Positions 1 to 8,187 of a stretch of DNA of 19,094 nt are shown here, in pieces (position 1 is the stretch's first letter; every line of letters begins with the position of its first letter). Made by a program: the position numbers and the translations under genes. Location: assembly GCA_964537965.1 (NCBI GenBank), contig CAZIDB010000076.1:1-19094 (forward strand). Direction: 5' to 3'. The notes beneath the pieces are model-generated. The model did not search any database and was not told the DNA's origin. It saw only the letters and a list, made by a program, of their open reading frames with translations. Source of the DNA: SURF-24 sp964537965 (GTDB lineage Bacteria; Bacteroidota; Ignavibacteria; Ignavibacteriales; SURF-24).

Positions 1-1444
1 TTCCCATCTTCAAACCTTTACTGTGAATATAATCTCCCAGCGCTTTCATATCAGGAAATTTTTTATTCACTACAATCTTTCCGTTTTCATAACGTTCAGG
101 ACCAATTAGGTCGGGGTCGGTTGAGCCGGGTTTATTCTCCCAGAAATCATCAATGTTAATGTACGTCCATCCGTAGTTAATTAATCCGCTGTTAACCATT
201 GCATCTGCGGCAGCTTTAACTTTTATTTCATCCACAGCATCAGCAAAGCAATTCCAACTGTTCCAGCCAAGCGGGGGAGTTAAAGCAATTCTGTTTCCTG
301 CTATAATTTTTAAATCTCTTTCATTTTTACCGAAAGAATTTTTTGCTTTCAGTTTAACAATGTATTCACCTTTATCTTTCAGTGTGCCTGTTATCTGTCC
401 TGTTTTACCGTCAATTGTCAATCCAACAGGCAAACCTTCCGCAGAAAATTCCATTGGTCTGATACCGCTTGCGGCAATCGTATAAAGGAACGGGGCATCT
501 GGCCTTACTCCAAAAACTTTTGCGCTGTTTATTCTTGGTTCTTTGCCAGGTTTTGGTGTAAGAACAATGTATTCATCTTTTCTTATTTTCTTGTAGATCT
601 CTCTTACCTTCCACAGATCGTTTACCTTTTTCATCTTATCAATCATTTTAATCATCTTATAATTTTCAGACTGATAATCATTTGCAACAGCATCAGCATA
701 TCTTTTAGCGATCTGCTTATAATCTCCGGGCGTCCAATCGTCTTTCCAGATGTTATCTTTTTTCTCCCAGTTGAATTCCTGAGTAATATCGGATGTTTTA
801 AAATCCCGATCAATCAAATTCCAGATAATATCTTTAGGATCATTTTCAACTAAAGAAAAATAAAAAGCTGTTGGGCCGTTGTTATTATTAACTCTCATTA
901 AGAAATTATTTTCACCGGCTTTAAGCTGAAGTTCAACAATTTCCTGGTTCGGGTTAGCTCCCCTGTTATCATCATGCTCAAGTAATTTTTTATTATTCAG
1001 CCAGACTTTAATCCCGTCGTCGCTGCCAAGATAAACTTTTATTACTGTATCCCGAGGAACAGTAATTTTTTTATACAGGTAATGAACAGCATTATTTATC
1101 CTTTCAAAATAATTAACTGTGCCGTCCTTCCATTCAGGTTTTGCTATCCATTTTATTTTTCCATCATTATAAGTTTTGTTAAGATCAAATTCCTTTTCCG
1201 GTTCAAATACTGTTTCAAAGGATTTGCCTTCCCCGGCAATAAATGGTCCTGCATCATACAACTCACTTACTTTAATCTGGTTATTCCTTTTCCATACTTC
1301 CTGTAACCTGTGCAGCATTTCCTGCGATGCAAGCATTGTTTCATACCAGTTACTTTTCTTTATGTAATAATCGGGATCAATAGAAAAGATACTTGCTGTT
1401 AACGAAAAGAAAATAACGGAGAGAAAGAGTAAAGCTTTTTTCAT
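1..1444 (-). CDS. GH27 alpha-galactosidase, secreted (C-terminal part beyond the left edge)
   Basis: I translated 481 codons with no stop from the ATG at 1444 down to the window edge; the gene continues outside. Residues 1-20 form a signal peptide. Residues about 100-200 look like a galactose-binding/PA14-like beta domain ('SDDGIKVWLN' at 141-150, 'LKAGENNFLMRV'). Residues about 305-382 resemble a putative Ig (He_PIG-type) domain ('GLPVGLTIDGKTGQITG'). From residue 387 the GH27 fold begins with the family hallmark 'LTPPLGWNSWNCF' and 'YINIDDFW' at 428-435. The catalytic aspartates lie beyond the edge. GH27 enzymes remove terminal alpha-galactose, for example from galactomannan. AGGTG five bases before the ATG may serve as ribosome binding site. 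It is the last of three same-strand secreted-protein genes, 134 bases after the CotH gene. A T9SS tail is expected outside the window but cannot be seen. Confidence 0.88.
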   Translation of the reverse strand, partial: MKKALLFLSVIFFSLTASIFSIDPDYYIKKSNWYETMLASQEMLHRLQEVWKRNNQIKVSELYDAGPFIAGEGKSFETVFEPEKEFDLNKTYNDGKIKWIAKPEWKDGTVNYFERINNAVHYLYKKITVPRDTVIKVYLGSDDGIKVWLNNKKLLEHDDNRGANPNQEIVELQLKAGENNFLMRVNNNNGPTAFYFSLVENDPKDIIWNLIDRDFKTSDITQEFNWEKKDNIWKDDWTPGDYKQIAKRYADAVANDYQSENYKMIKMIDKMKKVNDLWKVREIYKKIRKDEYIVLTPKPGKEPRINSAKVFGVRPDAPFLYTIAASGIRPMEFSAEGLPVGLTIDGKTGQITGTLKDKGEYIVKLKAKNSFGKNERDLKIIAGNRIALTPPLGWNSWNCFADAVDEIKVKAAADAMVNSGLINYGWTYINIDDFWENKPGSTDPDLIGPERYENGKIVVNKKFPDMKALGDYIHSKGLKMG

Positions 1445-1578
1445 TGCGGCACCTATAGAATTATAAAATGAAAATTTTCCGCAGGTAAATTAAAAATTAT
1501 TTTTATAAGAGACAGGATAAATTAATAAAAGGTTTCAGTAAACTTTACTTTTTTTAGGATCATATTATTGCAGGCAAA

Positions 1579-4500
1579 TTATTTCATTAATATTAATTTT
1601 TTGGTTTGATTGAATTCTCCCACCTGCAGCCTGTAAAAATAAATTCCACTGCTCAGATTGCTTCCTTTAAAAGCAACCTCATAAGTTCCGGGAGATTTTT
1701 CCTCATTCACTAAGGTTGTTACCTCCCTTCCAAGTATATCATACACTTTCAAATTTATATTTTGTAGAGACGGTCCGCCGGGGGCGGAATATCCCGTCTC
1801 TACATGTGGAATTACATATTTTATTATTGTAACCGGATTAAACGGATTCGGATAATTCTGATATAAAAAATATTCTTCAGGCAGATTATCAATATTATCT
1901 TCCGCAACACAGGTTGAAAAATATCCTTTTCCGGGTGAACCGCCAAACTGAACTGACCTGTTCCAGTTTGCAGGATCGGTATGATCTTTTTCCGGATCAA
2001 TCAGTACAAGACTGAAACCATCGCCGTCTGCTTCTGCAGGCCATGGAGACTTATTTGCGTAGCCTACGCTGTCAACAAGAATATTATTGTTTGTATAAAT
2101 TCTAACCTGGTCGGAATCACCGAATCCGAAAGTAAAATTACCAGAAAAATTTTTTACATCAGGGTGAATTGTTTTAAATACAGAAGTATCAGAACATAAA
2201 ACCAGAAAACCGTTAGCATTAATTTTTATATCTGAAGGAATTGTGAAAGCATGACTATTGTTATCATCCTTTAAAACCCAGCCTGATATATCCTGCTCTG
2301 TATCTTGCGGATTGTACAATTCAATCCAATCTTTTGAATTAGCAGATGCAGGTGCATTGTACATAATTTCATTTATAATAACGGGACCGCTTCTGAGCAT
2401 TGCACTATTAATCCTTCCCATATTGCTTCCATTCATTCCCATATTAATCCCTTGTGAACCGGGCAACAGGTAATACAACTCATCAAATTGAGGTATACCT
2501 GTAATGCAATGAGGAGAATTATCATAATCAATATCATTAGTCATCGAATAAGATATTTCCAGCGCACCTGAAAGAGGAGCATGAGTGCTATTGAGGTAGT
2601 TACGAATATTATCTCCGTTATTATAAATTACAGAGTTTGTAACTTTCATAAAATCTTTGTATGTCCAGTTATAACTATCACCAATTCTTAATCCTGTATT
2701 ATTTTCTGTTGCCACGCAGTGATCAATAAATACAAACGGACCTTTGCTTACATTACTTTCCGTCCATCCGGCTTCAAATCCCTGGTCGTTATTTATTGCA
2801 ACAGTATTGAATATCTGAACTGTATCTCCGCCTGATGCCGCAACGCCTTCATGATTAAAATCTTCTATCCAGCAGTTTGTAATTTTTAACCTTGCATAGT
2901 GTTGATCAATTGCGTCATCTTTACCGGTAATAAAATAGCAACTATCAATAAGAGAATACTGCGGATAGTTTGCATTAAGATAATCTATATGAAAACCATC
3001 GGTATCAATATCCCCGTCAAGATAAGATTCCTCATCAGGCAGATTCATAAGATGGCTCTTTTTATAATTAAGCAGCACGCGGTGAAATTCTCCGCCAAGC
3101 CAAACAAATGATGTTAAGCTGTTTGTAACTGTAACCCTGCTATCCTGCGCACCAAATACTTTTCCCGGTGTGTGAATAAAAAAGCAGTTATCAAAATTAA
3201 AATCAGAATTATTCATTCCGAAGAACATATGCTGATGACCAGTATGCCAGCCGTCGTTTGTAGGATTACCTTTTGAATTATCCCCTGCTCCGTTAAGTAC
3301 AAAACAATATTTGAAATCTGCCATACCATTACTAAATTCAATTCCGCCCCACGGCTCACTCCATTTTTCAGAAGTAATCACAACAGGTTCATCCGCACTG
3401 CCTTCAACAATTAGATTGCCGTGGACATACACATTTACAAACTTCTTTAGAGTTACCCATGTTCCTTTCGTAATTCTTAGAGTGCTGCCGGATTGAATAG
3501 TTAAATCATTTGTAATTATTCTGTCAAAAGTTTTATCCCAGATAGTTTCGCCAACCGGCAATGACCCGGCATAATTCTGTACCGGCAGACCGGTTACTTC
3601 AATTTGTTTTTGAGAAGAAAGGGTTGCATTGCCCGCCGAAAGCAGAAAGTTGGATTGAGAATTAATCTGCAAAACTCCTGCTCCCGCTCCTCTTTTAATT
3701 TTTATAGTTGAATCTGCATGGGCACCGTTGAAATTTATATTTACAGGTGTCTGGTCCAACGGATTAATATTCCAGTTCTCATCTCTTATTCTAACAACTA
3801 CAGGTAAATACTGACCGGCCTTTATTCTTTTGGGAGCAATAAGTTCTGCATTACTGCTTTCAAGTTTTACAAACTGAGCAGTAATTGATTTATCACCTTC
3901 CAAAGAAATTGTTATAGTTTCATCCCGGGGCAAAGAACTATCATCCCATCCGGTAAACCTGTACCCAGGCTCAGCTATTGCTGATAATGTTAAAGGAATT
4001 CCGTTGGAATAAACTCCTTTCCATGGGAATGAATTAATTATAATGCTGTTGATCTTAATTTTTCCCTTACCACTAATATCAAGCTGAAGTTGAGAGTTTG
4101 CTGAGAGATTAAAATATTCTTTTATCTGTCCGCGTACTATTTCTTCTCTCTGTTCTGCAAATGTTTTAAGGTTACTTACATTTGCATTCCATTTATCTAC
4201 GGTATTATTCCACTTGCTAACTTCAGCGGGAATTTCACCCTGAATACTTTGTGCAAGCGAATCAACAAGATTTTTTATTTCTGATGAGGAGTAGGTTGTA
4301 TTAATTAAATCATGAATTCTGTTTATGTACCTGCTTCTGAAGTTCTGATTCCTCAAAAGTTTTTTAGTTATTAAAGTATCAATAAAAATTCCCACAGGAT
4401 TTGGTTGTGCGGTAAATCCGTTCCAGTTAACATCATTGTAAGATCTGTCTGCATCCCATACTGTAAATTTCCATTTCCCTTCATCAGATTTTTCCCTGAA

Positions 4501-6021
4501 CATAAACATTCCGTAAGCCCAGCCGGAATACCCCGCAACATGCATTATTGCCTGAAGAGTAATAAAGTTATCAAGGTCAATCAACTTTTTTGCTTCGGCA
4601 GTTTCAGAATCATCTGTAAAAGAATGGTTCTTGAAAAATGAAATAAGCTCTTTCCATTTAAGATCATTGCCGTACACAACTTCTGTTGAATCCCATCTCG
4701 TTCTTATAATATCAACATCCTCATAACCTGTATGATCCCGAATGAAATCCTCGTCAATACTTTCCTTAATATCATAAATGCCATAGTAATCATTATTAAG
4801 ATATAAAACCGTAAAACTGCTTTGTGGAGTAACAGAGCCGGTTCTTTTCCACAACTCTGTTACAAGCGGATCTCTTATTAAAGTCGCACTATTGTTTTTA
4901 CCTCCTGATGTTGGCTCAAGGCTGTCATCATAACCGGAACGCAAAATTAATTTTCTGAATGCTGTAACATTATCATTCGGGTAAAACGGAAAGACAAGTT
5001 TCTCCTGACCGTAACCATTTCTGAAATAAGCGCTGAATGATTTTTTCTGGTATTCGCTTGGTCCCGTGTTTCCCTGAATTCGTATTCCTGCCGGTATATG
5101 AAACTGTAGTGAATTGTTTCTGAAGTAATCAATCTCGGCAAATCTTTCCCAATCCCTGCCGTCAAAATCATTAACATAAATTCCGGTTGCTGGATCAAAA
5201 AGATTTTTGGGATCAGTAGTTAATACCAACACTGGTAACGTGTGGTTAGTATTTAAAAGATATGTCTTTGTAATAATTTCACTGGGTAATGTATTTCCGT
5301 TAAACGATCTTGCTTTAAAAACTAAAGCAGAATTAATATTAACGGGGCCCGAATACTTTGTTGATGACTCCGTTGGATCTGAACTATTAATTGTAAATCT
5401 GATTTCATCGGTAATATTTTTCGGTGTAACGGTTATGGAAGTGCTGCCCAGGTATAAACCTGATTCCGGCTCAACAACCGGAGGTTTTGTATTTCCTTTA
5501 TAACCCGGCTTGTTTAATCCGCCCGGAGAAAAATCAACCATATAAAACCAATCCGCACTGCCGTCCGGGTATCTTCCGTAAGAAATATCCCTGAATTGAT
5601 TTTTATATATTAAACTGTCAATCACAGTAAATCCATCTTTGCCTATTAGAAATATTGCTTCGCTTTCATCATCAAGTTTGAAATCTGTATGGTTAGCACC
5701 TCTTCCGGGTTTGCCATCTGCAATTAAAACAATAAATGCTTTAGGGGGAATTATAGTTTTATCCGGCCAACCTGCAGGCACCTGCCAAAGGTTATTTTTA
5801 TCTTTATCATCACTTAAATAATAACCGGCTAAATCAACCGCATAATTTTCCGGGTTATAAATTTCAATCCAGTCTTCATATTCACCTTCGGAGTTTTTAT
5901 AACCAAGAACATTGGAAGACATTATTTCATTTATGAATAACTTCTGTCCGAACATAGATTTATTTTCTGCAAGTGAGCAGCAAATAAAAATTATCAGGAA
6001 AATTAAAAAGCTTTTTTTCAT
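1579..6021 (-). CDS. Secreted CotH-kinase / beta-helix / lamin-tail protein with T9SS sorting domain
   Basis: A 1480-residue secreted mosaic. Residues 1-25 are a signal peptide. Residues 28-170 are a lamin-tail domain ('FINEIMSSN', 'DWIEIYNP'). Residues about 180-257 resemble a chitobiase C-terminal-type beta domain. Residues about 262-560 are a CotH kinase domain, with 'GIRIQGN' at 312, 'YGIYDIKES' at 413 and the metal-binding 'WDADRS' at 522-527. Residues 645-718 are an InlB/bacterial-repeat-like module ('GYRFTGWDD'). Residues about 830-1200 form a right-handed beta-helix with 'DTDGFHID', 'GKDDAIDQ' and 'DFNHEGV'. A second lamin-tail domain follows at 1213-1365, and a T9SS type A sorting domain at about 1381-1480 ('YQNYPNPFNPVT'). 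An AAGGGAG sequence abuts the ATG directly, which is too close for a normal Shine-Dalgarno. The start lies 11 bases after the AGE-like gene, so co-transcription is likely. The CotH family includes protein kinases; the substrate here is unknown. A beta-helix also leaves room for a glycan-active role. Confidence 0.9.
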   Translation of the reverse strand: MKKSFLIFLIIFICCSLAENKSMFGQKLFINEIMSSNVLGYKNSEGEYEDWIEIYNPENYAVDLAGYYLSDDKDKNNLWQVPAGWPDKTIIPPKAFIVLIADGKPGRGANHTDFKLDDESEAIFLIGKDGFTVIDSLIYKNQFRDISYGRYPDGSADWFYMVDFSPGGLNKPGYKGNTKPPVVEPESGLYLGSTSITVTPKNITDEIRFTINSSDPTESSTKYSGPVNINSALVFKARSFNGNTLPSEIITKTYLLNTNHTLPVLVLTTDPKNLFDPATGIYVNDFDGRDWERFAEIDYFRNNSLQFHIPAGIRIQGNTGPSEYQKKSFSAYFRNGYGQEKLVFPFYPNDNVTAFRKLILRSGYDDSLEPTSGGKNNSATLIRDPLVTELWKRTGSVTPQSSFTVLYLNNDYYGIYDIKESIDEDFIRDHTGYEDVDIIRTRWDSTEVVYGNDLKWKELISFFKNHSFTDDSETAEAKKLIDLDNFITLQAIMHVAGYSGWAYGMFMFREKSDEGKWKFTVWDADRSYNDVNWNGFTAQPNPVGIFIDTLITKKLLRNQNFRSRYINRIHDLINTTYSSSEIKNLVDSLAQSIQGEIPAEVSKWNNTVDKWNANVSNLKTFAEQREEIVRGQIKEYFNLSANSQLQLDISGKGKIKINSIIINSFPWKGVYSNGIPLTLSAIAEPGYRFTGWDDSSLPRDETITISLEGDKSITAQFVKLESSNAELIAPKRIKAGQYLPVVVRIRDENWNINPLDQTPVNINFNGAHADSTIKIKRGAGAGVLQINSQSNFLLSAGNATLSSQKQIEVTGLPVQNYAGSLPVGETIWDKTFDRIITNDLTIQSGSTLRITKGTWVTLKKFVNVYVHGNLIVEGSADEPVVITSEKWSEPWGGIEFSNGMADFKYCFVLNGAGDNSKGNPTNDGWHTGHQHMFFGMNNSDFNFDNCFFIHTPGKVFGAQDSRVTVTNSLTSFVWLGGEFHRVLLNYKKSHLMNLPDEESYLDGDIDTDGFHIDYLNANYPQYSLIDSCYFITGKDDAIDQHYARLKITNCWIEDFNHEGVAASGGDTVQIFNTVAINNDQGFEAGWTESNVSKGPFVFIDHCVATENNTGLRIGDSYNWTYKDFMKVTNSVIYNNGDNIRNYLNSTHAPLSGALEISYSMTNDIDYDNSPHCITGIPQFDELYYLLPGSQGINMGMNGSNMGRINSAMLRSGPVIINEIMYNAPASANSKDWIELYNPQDTEQDISGWVLKDDNNSHAFTIPSDIKINANGFLVLCSDTSVFKTIHPDVKNFSGNFTFGFGDSDQVRIYTNNNILVDSVGYANKSPWPAEADGDGFSLVLIDPEKDHTDPANWNRSVQFGGSPGKGYFSTCVAEDNIDNLPEEYFLYQNYPNPFNPVTIIKYVIPHVETGYSAPGGPSLQNINLKVYDILGREVTTLVNEEKSPGTYEVAFKGSNLSSGIYFYRLQVGEFNQTKKLILMK
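1763..1804. repeat. Palindromic element inside the T9SS domain of the CotH gene
   Basis: Perfect 11-base arms TGTAGAGACGG (1763-1773) and CCGTCTCTACA (1794-1804) enclose a second inverted pair, TCCGCC (1774-1779) and GGCGGA (1783-1788), with a 5-base one-sided bulge. The total is 42 bases, divisible by three. It is read in frame as V-E-T-G-Y-S-A-P-G-G-P-S-L-Q, within residues 1408-1420. It shares its outer arms and reading frame with the element at 6217-6246. Confidence 0.85.
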
Positions 6022-6032
6022 CTCCCTTGGAA

Positions 6033-7829
6033 TTATTTAATCAATGTCATCTTCTTTACTGCGATAAAATTGCCCGCCTGCAATTTGTAAAGATAAACAC
6101 CGCTTGGCAATCCACCCGCATTAAAAGTTACTTTATATTCGCCCGGAGTTTTATGTTCATTTACAAGTGTTGCAACTTCTTTTCCGAGTATATCAAAAAT
6201 CTTTAACGTTACATTTTGTAGAGACGTTGCGCGCAACGTCTCTACAGGTATTGAATATTTAATTGTGGTAACCGGATTGAACGGGTTAGGATAATTCTGA
6301 TGCAGAACTAATTTATCGGGATTCATACTTTCATCAGCAATTCCTGTTGATACTGTCGCTTCAAAAGTAACTTTAAACTTTCCGCCTGTACCTGCAGGGA
6401 TATTTAATATTCTATTCTCAGAAACAAAATTTGAATAAAGCTGCCCATCCAATGTTACTTCTTTTATCTTAAGTCTGTCATCAGCTATCGCCAAAGGATA
6501 CAGACCGATTTGCCTATCGGAATTTACCGGAGAGAATTTATAATAAAGATCCACCGGTTTATTGTTATAAAATAAATTCCCGTACAGGTAAACATAGTAA
6601 CCAAGTTCAATTGAATGATACGAAGCTTTGTTCTCATTACCTTTATCTGTTCCCCACGTCTGAGCACCTCTTCTTGTCCTGTCCTGGTAAAGTTCTCCAT
6701 ACTGATGATCAACAAAATACTTCATTACGAAATCAAGTGTCTCATCGGCCATCTGCAGATACTTTTCATCTTTGGTTATATCGAAAAGCATTAGTCCGCA
6801 TGTAATCCCCTGTTCCATCTGCCACCATGCTTTTGCGGTATCAGGATTTCCCCACATCAGCATTTGTCCCGTTAACCTGTTATAATCTTTATACGGCCCG
6901 CCGTACTGATGATCGTAACCTTTTTCCCATACATGATCCGCAAGTTTAACTGCTGCATTTAATAAAAGTGTATCGGGATTTAACTGGTAAATTCTTCCAA
7001 GACACCATGCGGTTTTAAGAACGTGCCCCATAATTGTCATTGTCTCACTGTTGTCAGGGTTCCAGTTGGAGTCATACTCTTCAACAAAACCCATCTTTTG
7101 TGCATCCATACTTTCAACAAGACGATTAAGAATATTATCGGCCACCTTTAATAATTTTTCTTTATATGCTTCATCACCCGTCATCAGATACAGATAAAGC
7201 AGATGAGTTGTTATTGCATCAACAGTTGCATTAAAACTTTTACCTGTTTTATTTGTCCAGTTGTAATTTGAATTATCGTAATAGCCGAAATAATCTTCCC
7301 TGCTGTCCCACAGTTTTGTTTCATTATTCTGGTAAGCTTTCATCAGCCATTGCAAGTCAAGCGAATCGTTTGTGGCCTCGTAGTTGGCTGCAATGCCTAT
7401 CATCGCGTAATGCTGGTCGAATGCGGTTTTAGTATTTGTCTTTCCTGTCCCACCGTTTTTATCAATTATATTATACCATCCGCCGTTAGTATTGTCCCAC
7501 GCGTATGAATACATAAACTGTAAAGTCTTCTCTGCCATTTCAAGGTAGCTTTCATCACCTGTTAACATAAAAGCTCTTGTATATCCATACGAGTGTCTTC
7601 CCTGCGTCTGTATTCGCTTTCTTCCGTTATCCGTGCTCGTTACATTTCCCTGCCTGTTAACATTATGATTAAACCCCCCGTTTGTATTATCATAAGCTTT
7701 AAGCCAGAACTTTGCACAGGAATCGATATAGCCGAAAACTTTTTCCGGTTGAAGCAGGTAGGGTGATTTAACCTGGTATTGCGAATATATTAAAGCAGGA
7801 AGTAAAAGCAGTAGTAGAAATTTTTTCAT
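6033..7829 (-). CDS. Secreted AGE-family (2-epimerase-like) (alpha/alpha)6-barrel protein with T9SS sorting domain
   Basis: A 598-residue protein. Residues 1-16 are a signal peptide. Residues about 25-425 match the N-acylglucosamine 2-epimerase/cellobiose-mannobiose 2-epimerase family: 'QTQGRHSYGYTRAF' near 74-87, 'FDQHYAM' at 137-143, 'MGHVLKTAWCL' with His269, 'KAWWQMEQ' at 333-340 and 'ASYHSIELGYY' with His405. The His in the GH and YHS/HSIE positions are those that act as general acid/base in the family. Residues about 430-495 form a beta linker, and about 505-598 are a T9SS type A sorting domain ('HQNYPNPFNPVTT'). Known family members are cytoplasmic sugar epimerases of about 390-410 residues; the signal peptide and T9SS tail here imply surface or extracellular location, so either extracellular epimerisation of manno/cello-oligosaccharides or a diverged function is possible. 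It is the first gene of the run that continues with CotH and GH27. Confidence 0.85.
   Translation of the reverse strand: MKKFLLLLLLPALIYSQYQVKSPYLLQPEKVFGYIDSCAKFWLKAYDNTNGGFNHNVNRQGNVTSTDNGRKRIQTQGRHSYGYTRAFMLTGDESYLEMAEKTLQFMYSYAWDNTNGGWYNIIDKNGGTGKTNTKTAFDQHYAMIGIAANYEATNDSLDLQWLMKAYQNNETKLWDSREDYFGYYDNSNYNWTNKTGKSFNATVDAITTHLLYLYLMTGDEAYKEKLLKVADNILNRLVESMDAQKMGFVEEYDSNWNPDNSETMTIMGHVLKTAWCLGRIYQLNPDTLLLNAAVKLADHVWEKGYDHQYGGPYKDYNRLTGQMLMWGNPDTAKAWWQMEQGITCGLMLFDITKDEKYLQMADETLDFVMKYFVDHQYGELYQDRTRRGAQTWGTDKGNENKASYHSIELGYYVYLYGNLFYNNKPVDLYYKFSPVNSDRQIGLYPLAIADDRLKIKEVTLDGQLYSNFVSENRILNIPAGTGGKFKVTFEATVSTGIADESMNPDKLVLHQNYPNPFNPVTTIKYSIPVETLRATSLQNVTLKIFDILGKEVATLVNEHKTPGEYKVTFNAGGLPSGVYLYKLQAGNFIAVKKMTLIK
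6217..6246. repeat. Perfect 30-base palindrome inside the T9SS domain of the AGE-like gene
   Basis: TGTAGAGACGTTGCG is followed immediately by its exact reverse complement. Thirty bases is ten codons, read in frame as V-E-T-L-R-A-T-S-L-Q after 'TIKYSIP'. The outer arms match those of the element at 1763-1804, and both sit between the first and second beta strands of the sorting domain. A hairpin in the mRNA is unavoidable if the element is transcribed. Confidence 0.92.
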
Positions 7830-7872
7830 TAGTAGCCTGATTTTTATTAATGAATCAATTATTGGTTACGTT

Positions 7873-7880
7873 CAAAGATA
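7873..7880 (-). promoter_or_regulatory. Putative Bacteroidota-type -7 box for the secreted-protein operon
   Basis: On the minus strand this reads TATCTTTG, an exact match to TAnnTTTG, about 43 bases upstream of the ATG at 7829. No clear TTG is seen 19-20 bases further upstream (ATG lies about there), so only half of the consensus is supported. It would give a 5' leader of roughly 35-40 bases. Confidence 0.45.
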
Positions 7881-7993
7881 AGGAGAAATTATTTTTTATT
7901 TCATCCTAAAAATATTAGTTAGTTATAACTGAAATAACAGACATACAATTGTTGTTTATGATTTTTTTAATGGATGTTGGTGGAACACTGAGT

Positions 7994-8080
7994 ACACAGA
8001 TCATATTGATCTTCGCAAATTCTTTATCTGTGGTTATCTGTTAAATCTGCGCTTGTCCGGCTCTTACGGATCATCTGTGT
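7994..8080. repeat. ATCTGTG-type degenerate repeat with terminal inverted octamers
   Basis: ACACAGAT at 7994-8001 and ATCTGTGT at 8073-8080 are perfect inverted copies. Between them ATCTG recurs at 8026, 8036 and 8045, a spacing of 10 and 9 bases. The same word family (GATCTGTGT) appears at the right end of the window, at about 19076-19084. No open frame or RNA gene explains it. Together with the divergent promoters it makes up the 7830-8187 gene-free stretch. Confidence 0.6.
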
Positions 8081-8119
8081 TCTTATCTCTCTCTTTACTA
8101 AAGAGTTGAAAAAACTAAA

Positions 8120-8149
8120 TTGAAAATAAAAATAAAATTGGTAGTTTTG
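8120..8149 (+). promoter_or_regulatory. Bacteroidota-type promoter for cstA
   Basis: TTG at 8120-8122, a 19-base spacer and TAGTTTTG at 8142-8149 match the -33/-7 consensus TTG-N19-TAnnTTTG in both boxes and in spacing. Transcription would begin at about 8153-8157. That makes the upstream TTG codon at 8155 an unlikely start and favours the ATG at 8188. Confidence 0.65.
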
Positions 8150-8187
8150 CATAGTTGAAAATGCACACTAATTGTCCGAGGCTTAAA

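Noticed and set aside
1537..1549. AGTAAACTTTACT palindrome next to a T run, as a terminator
   Set aside because: The arms leave a one-base loop, and the T run is on the plus strand where no gene ends; it does not terminate the minus-strand CotH gene.
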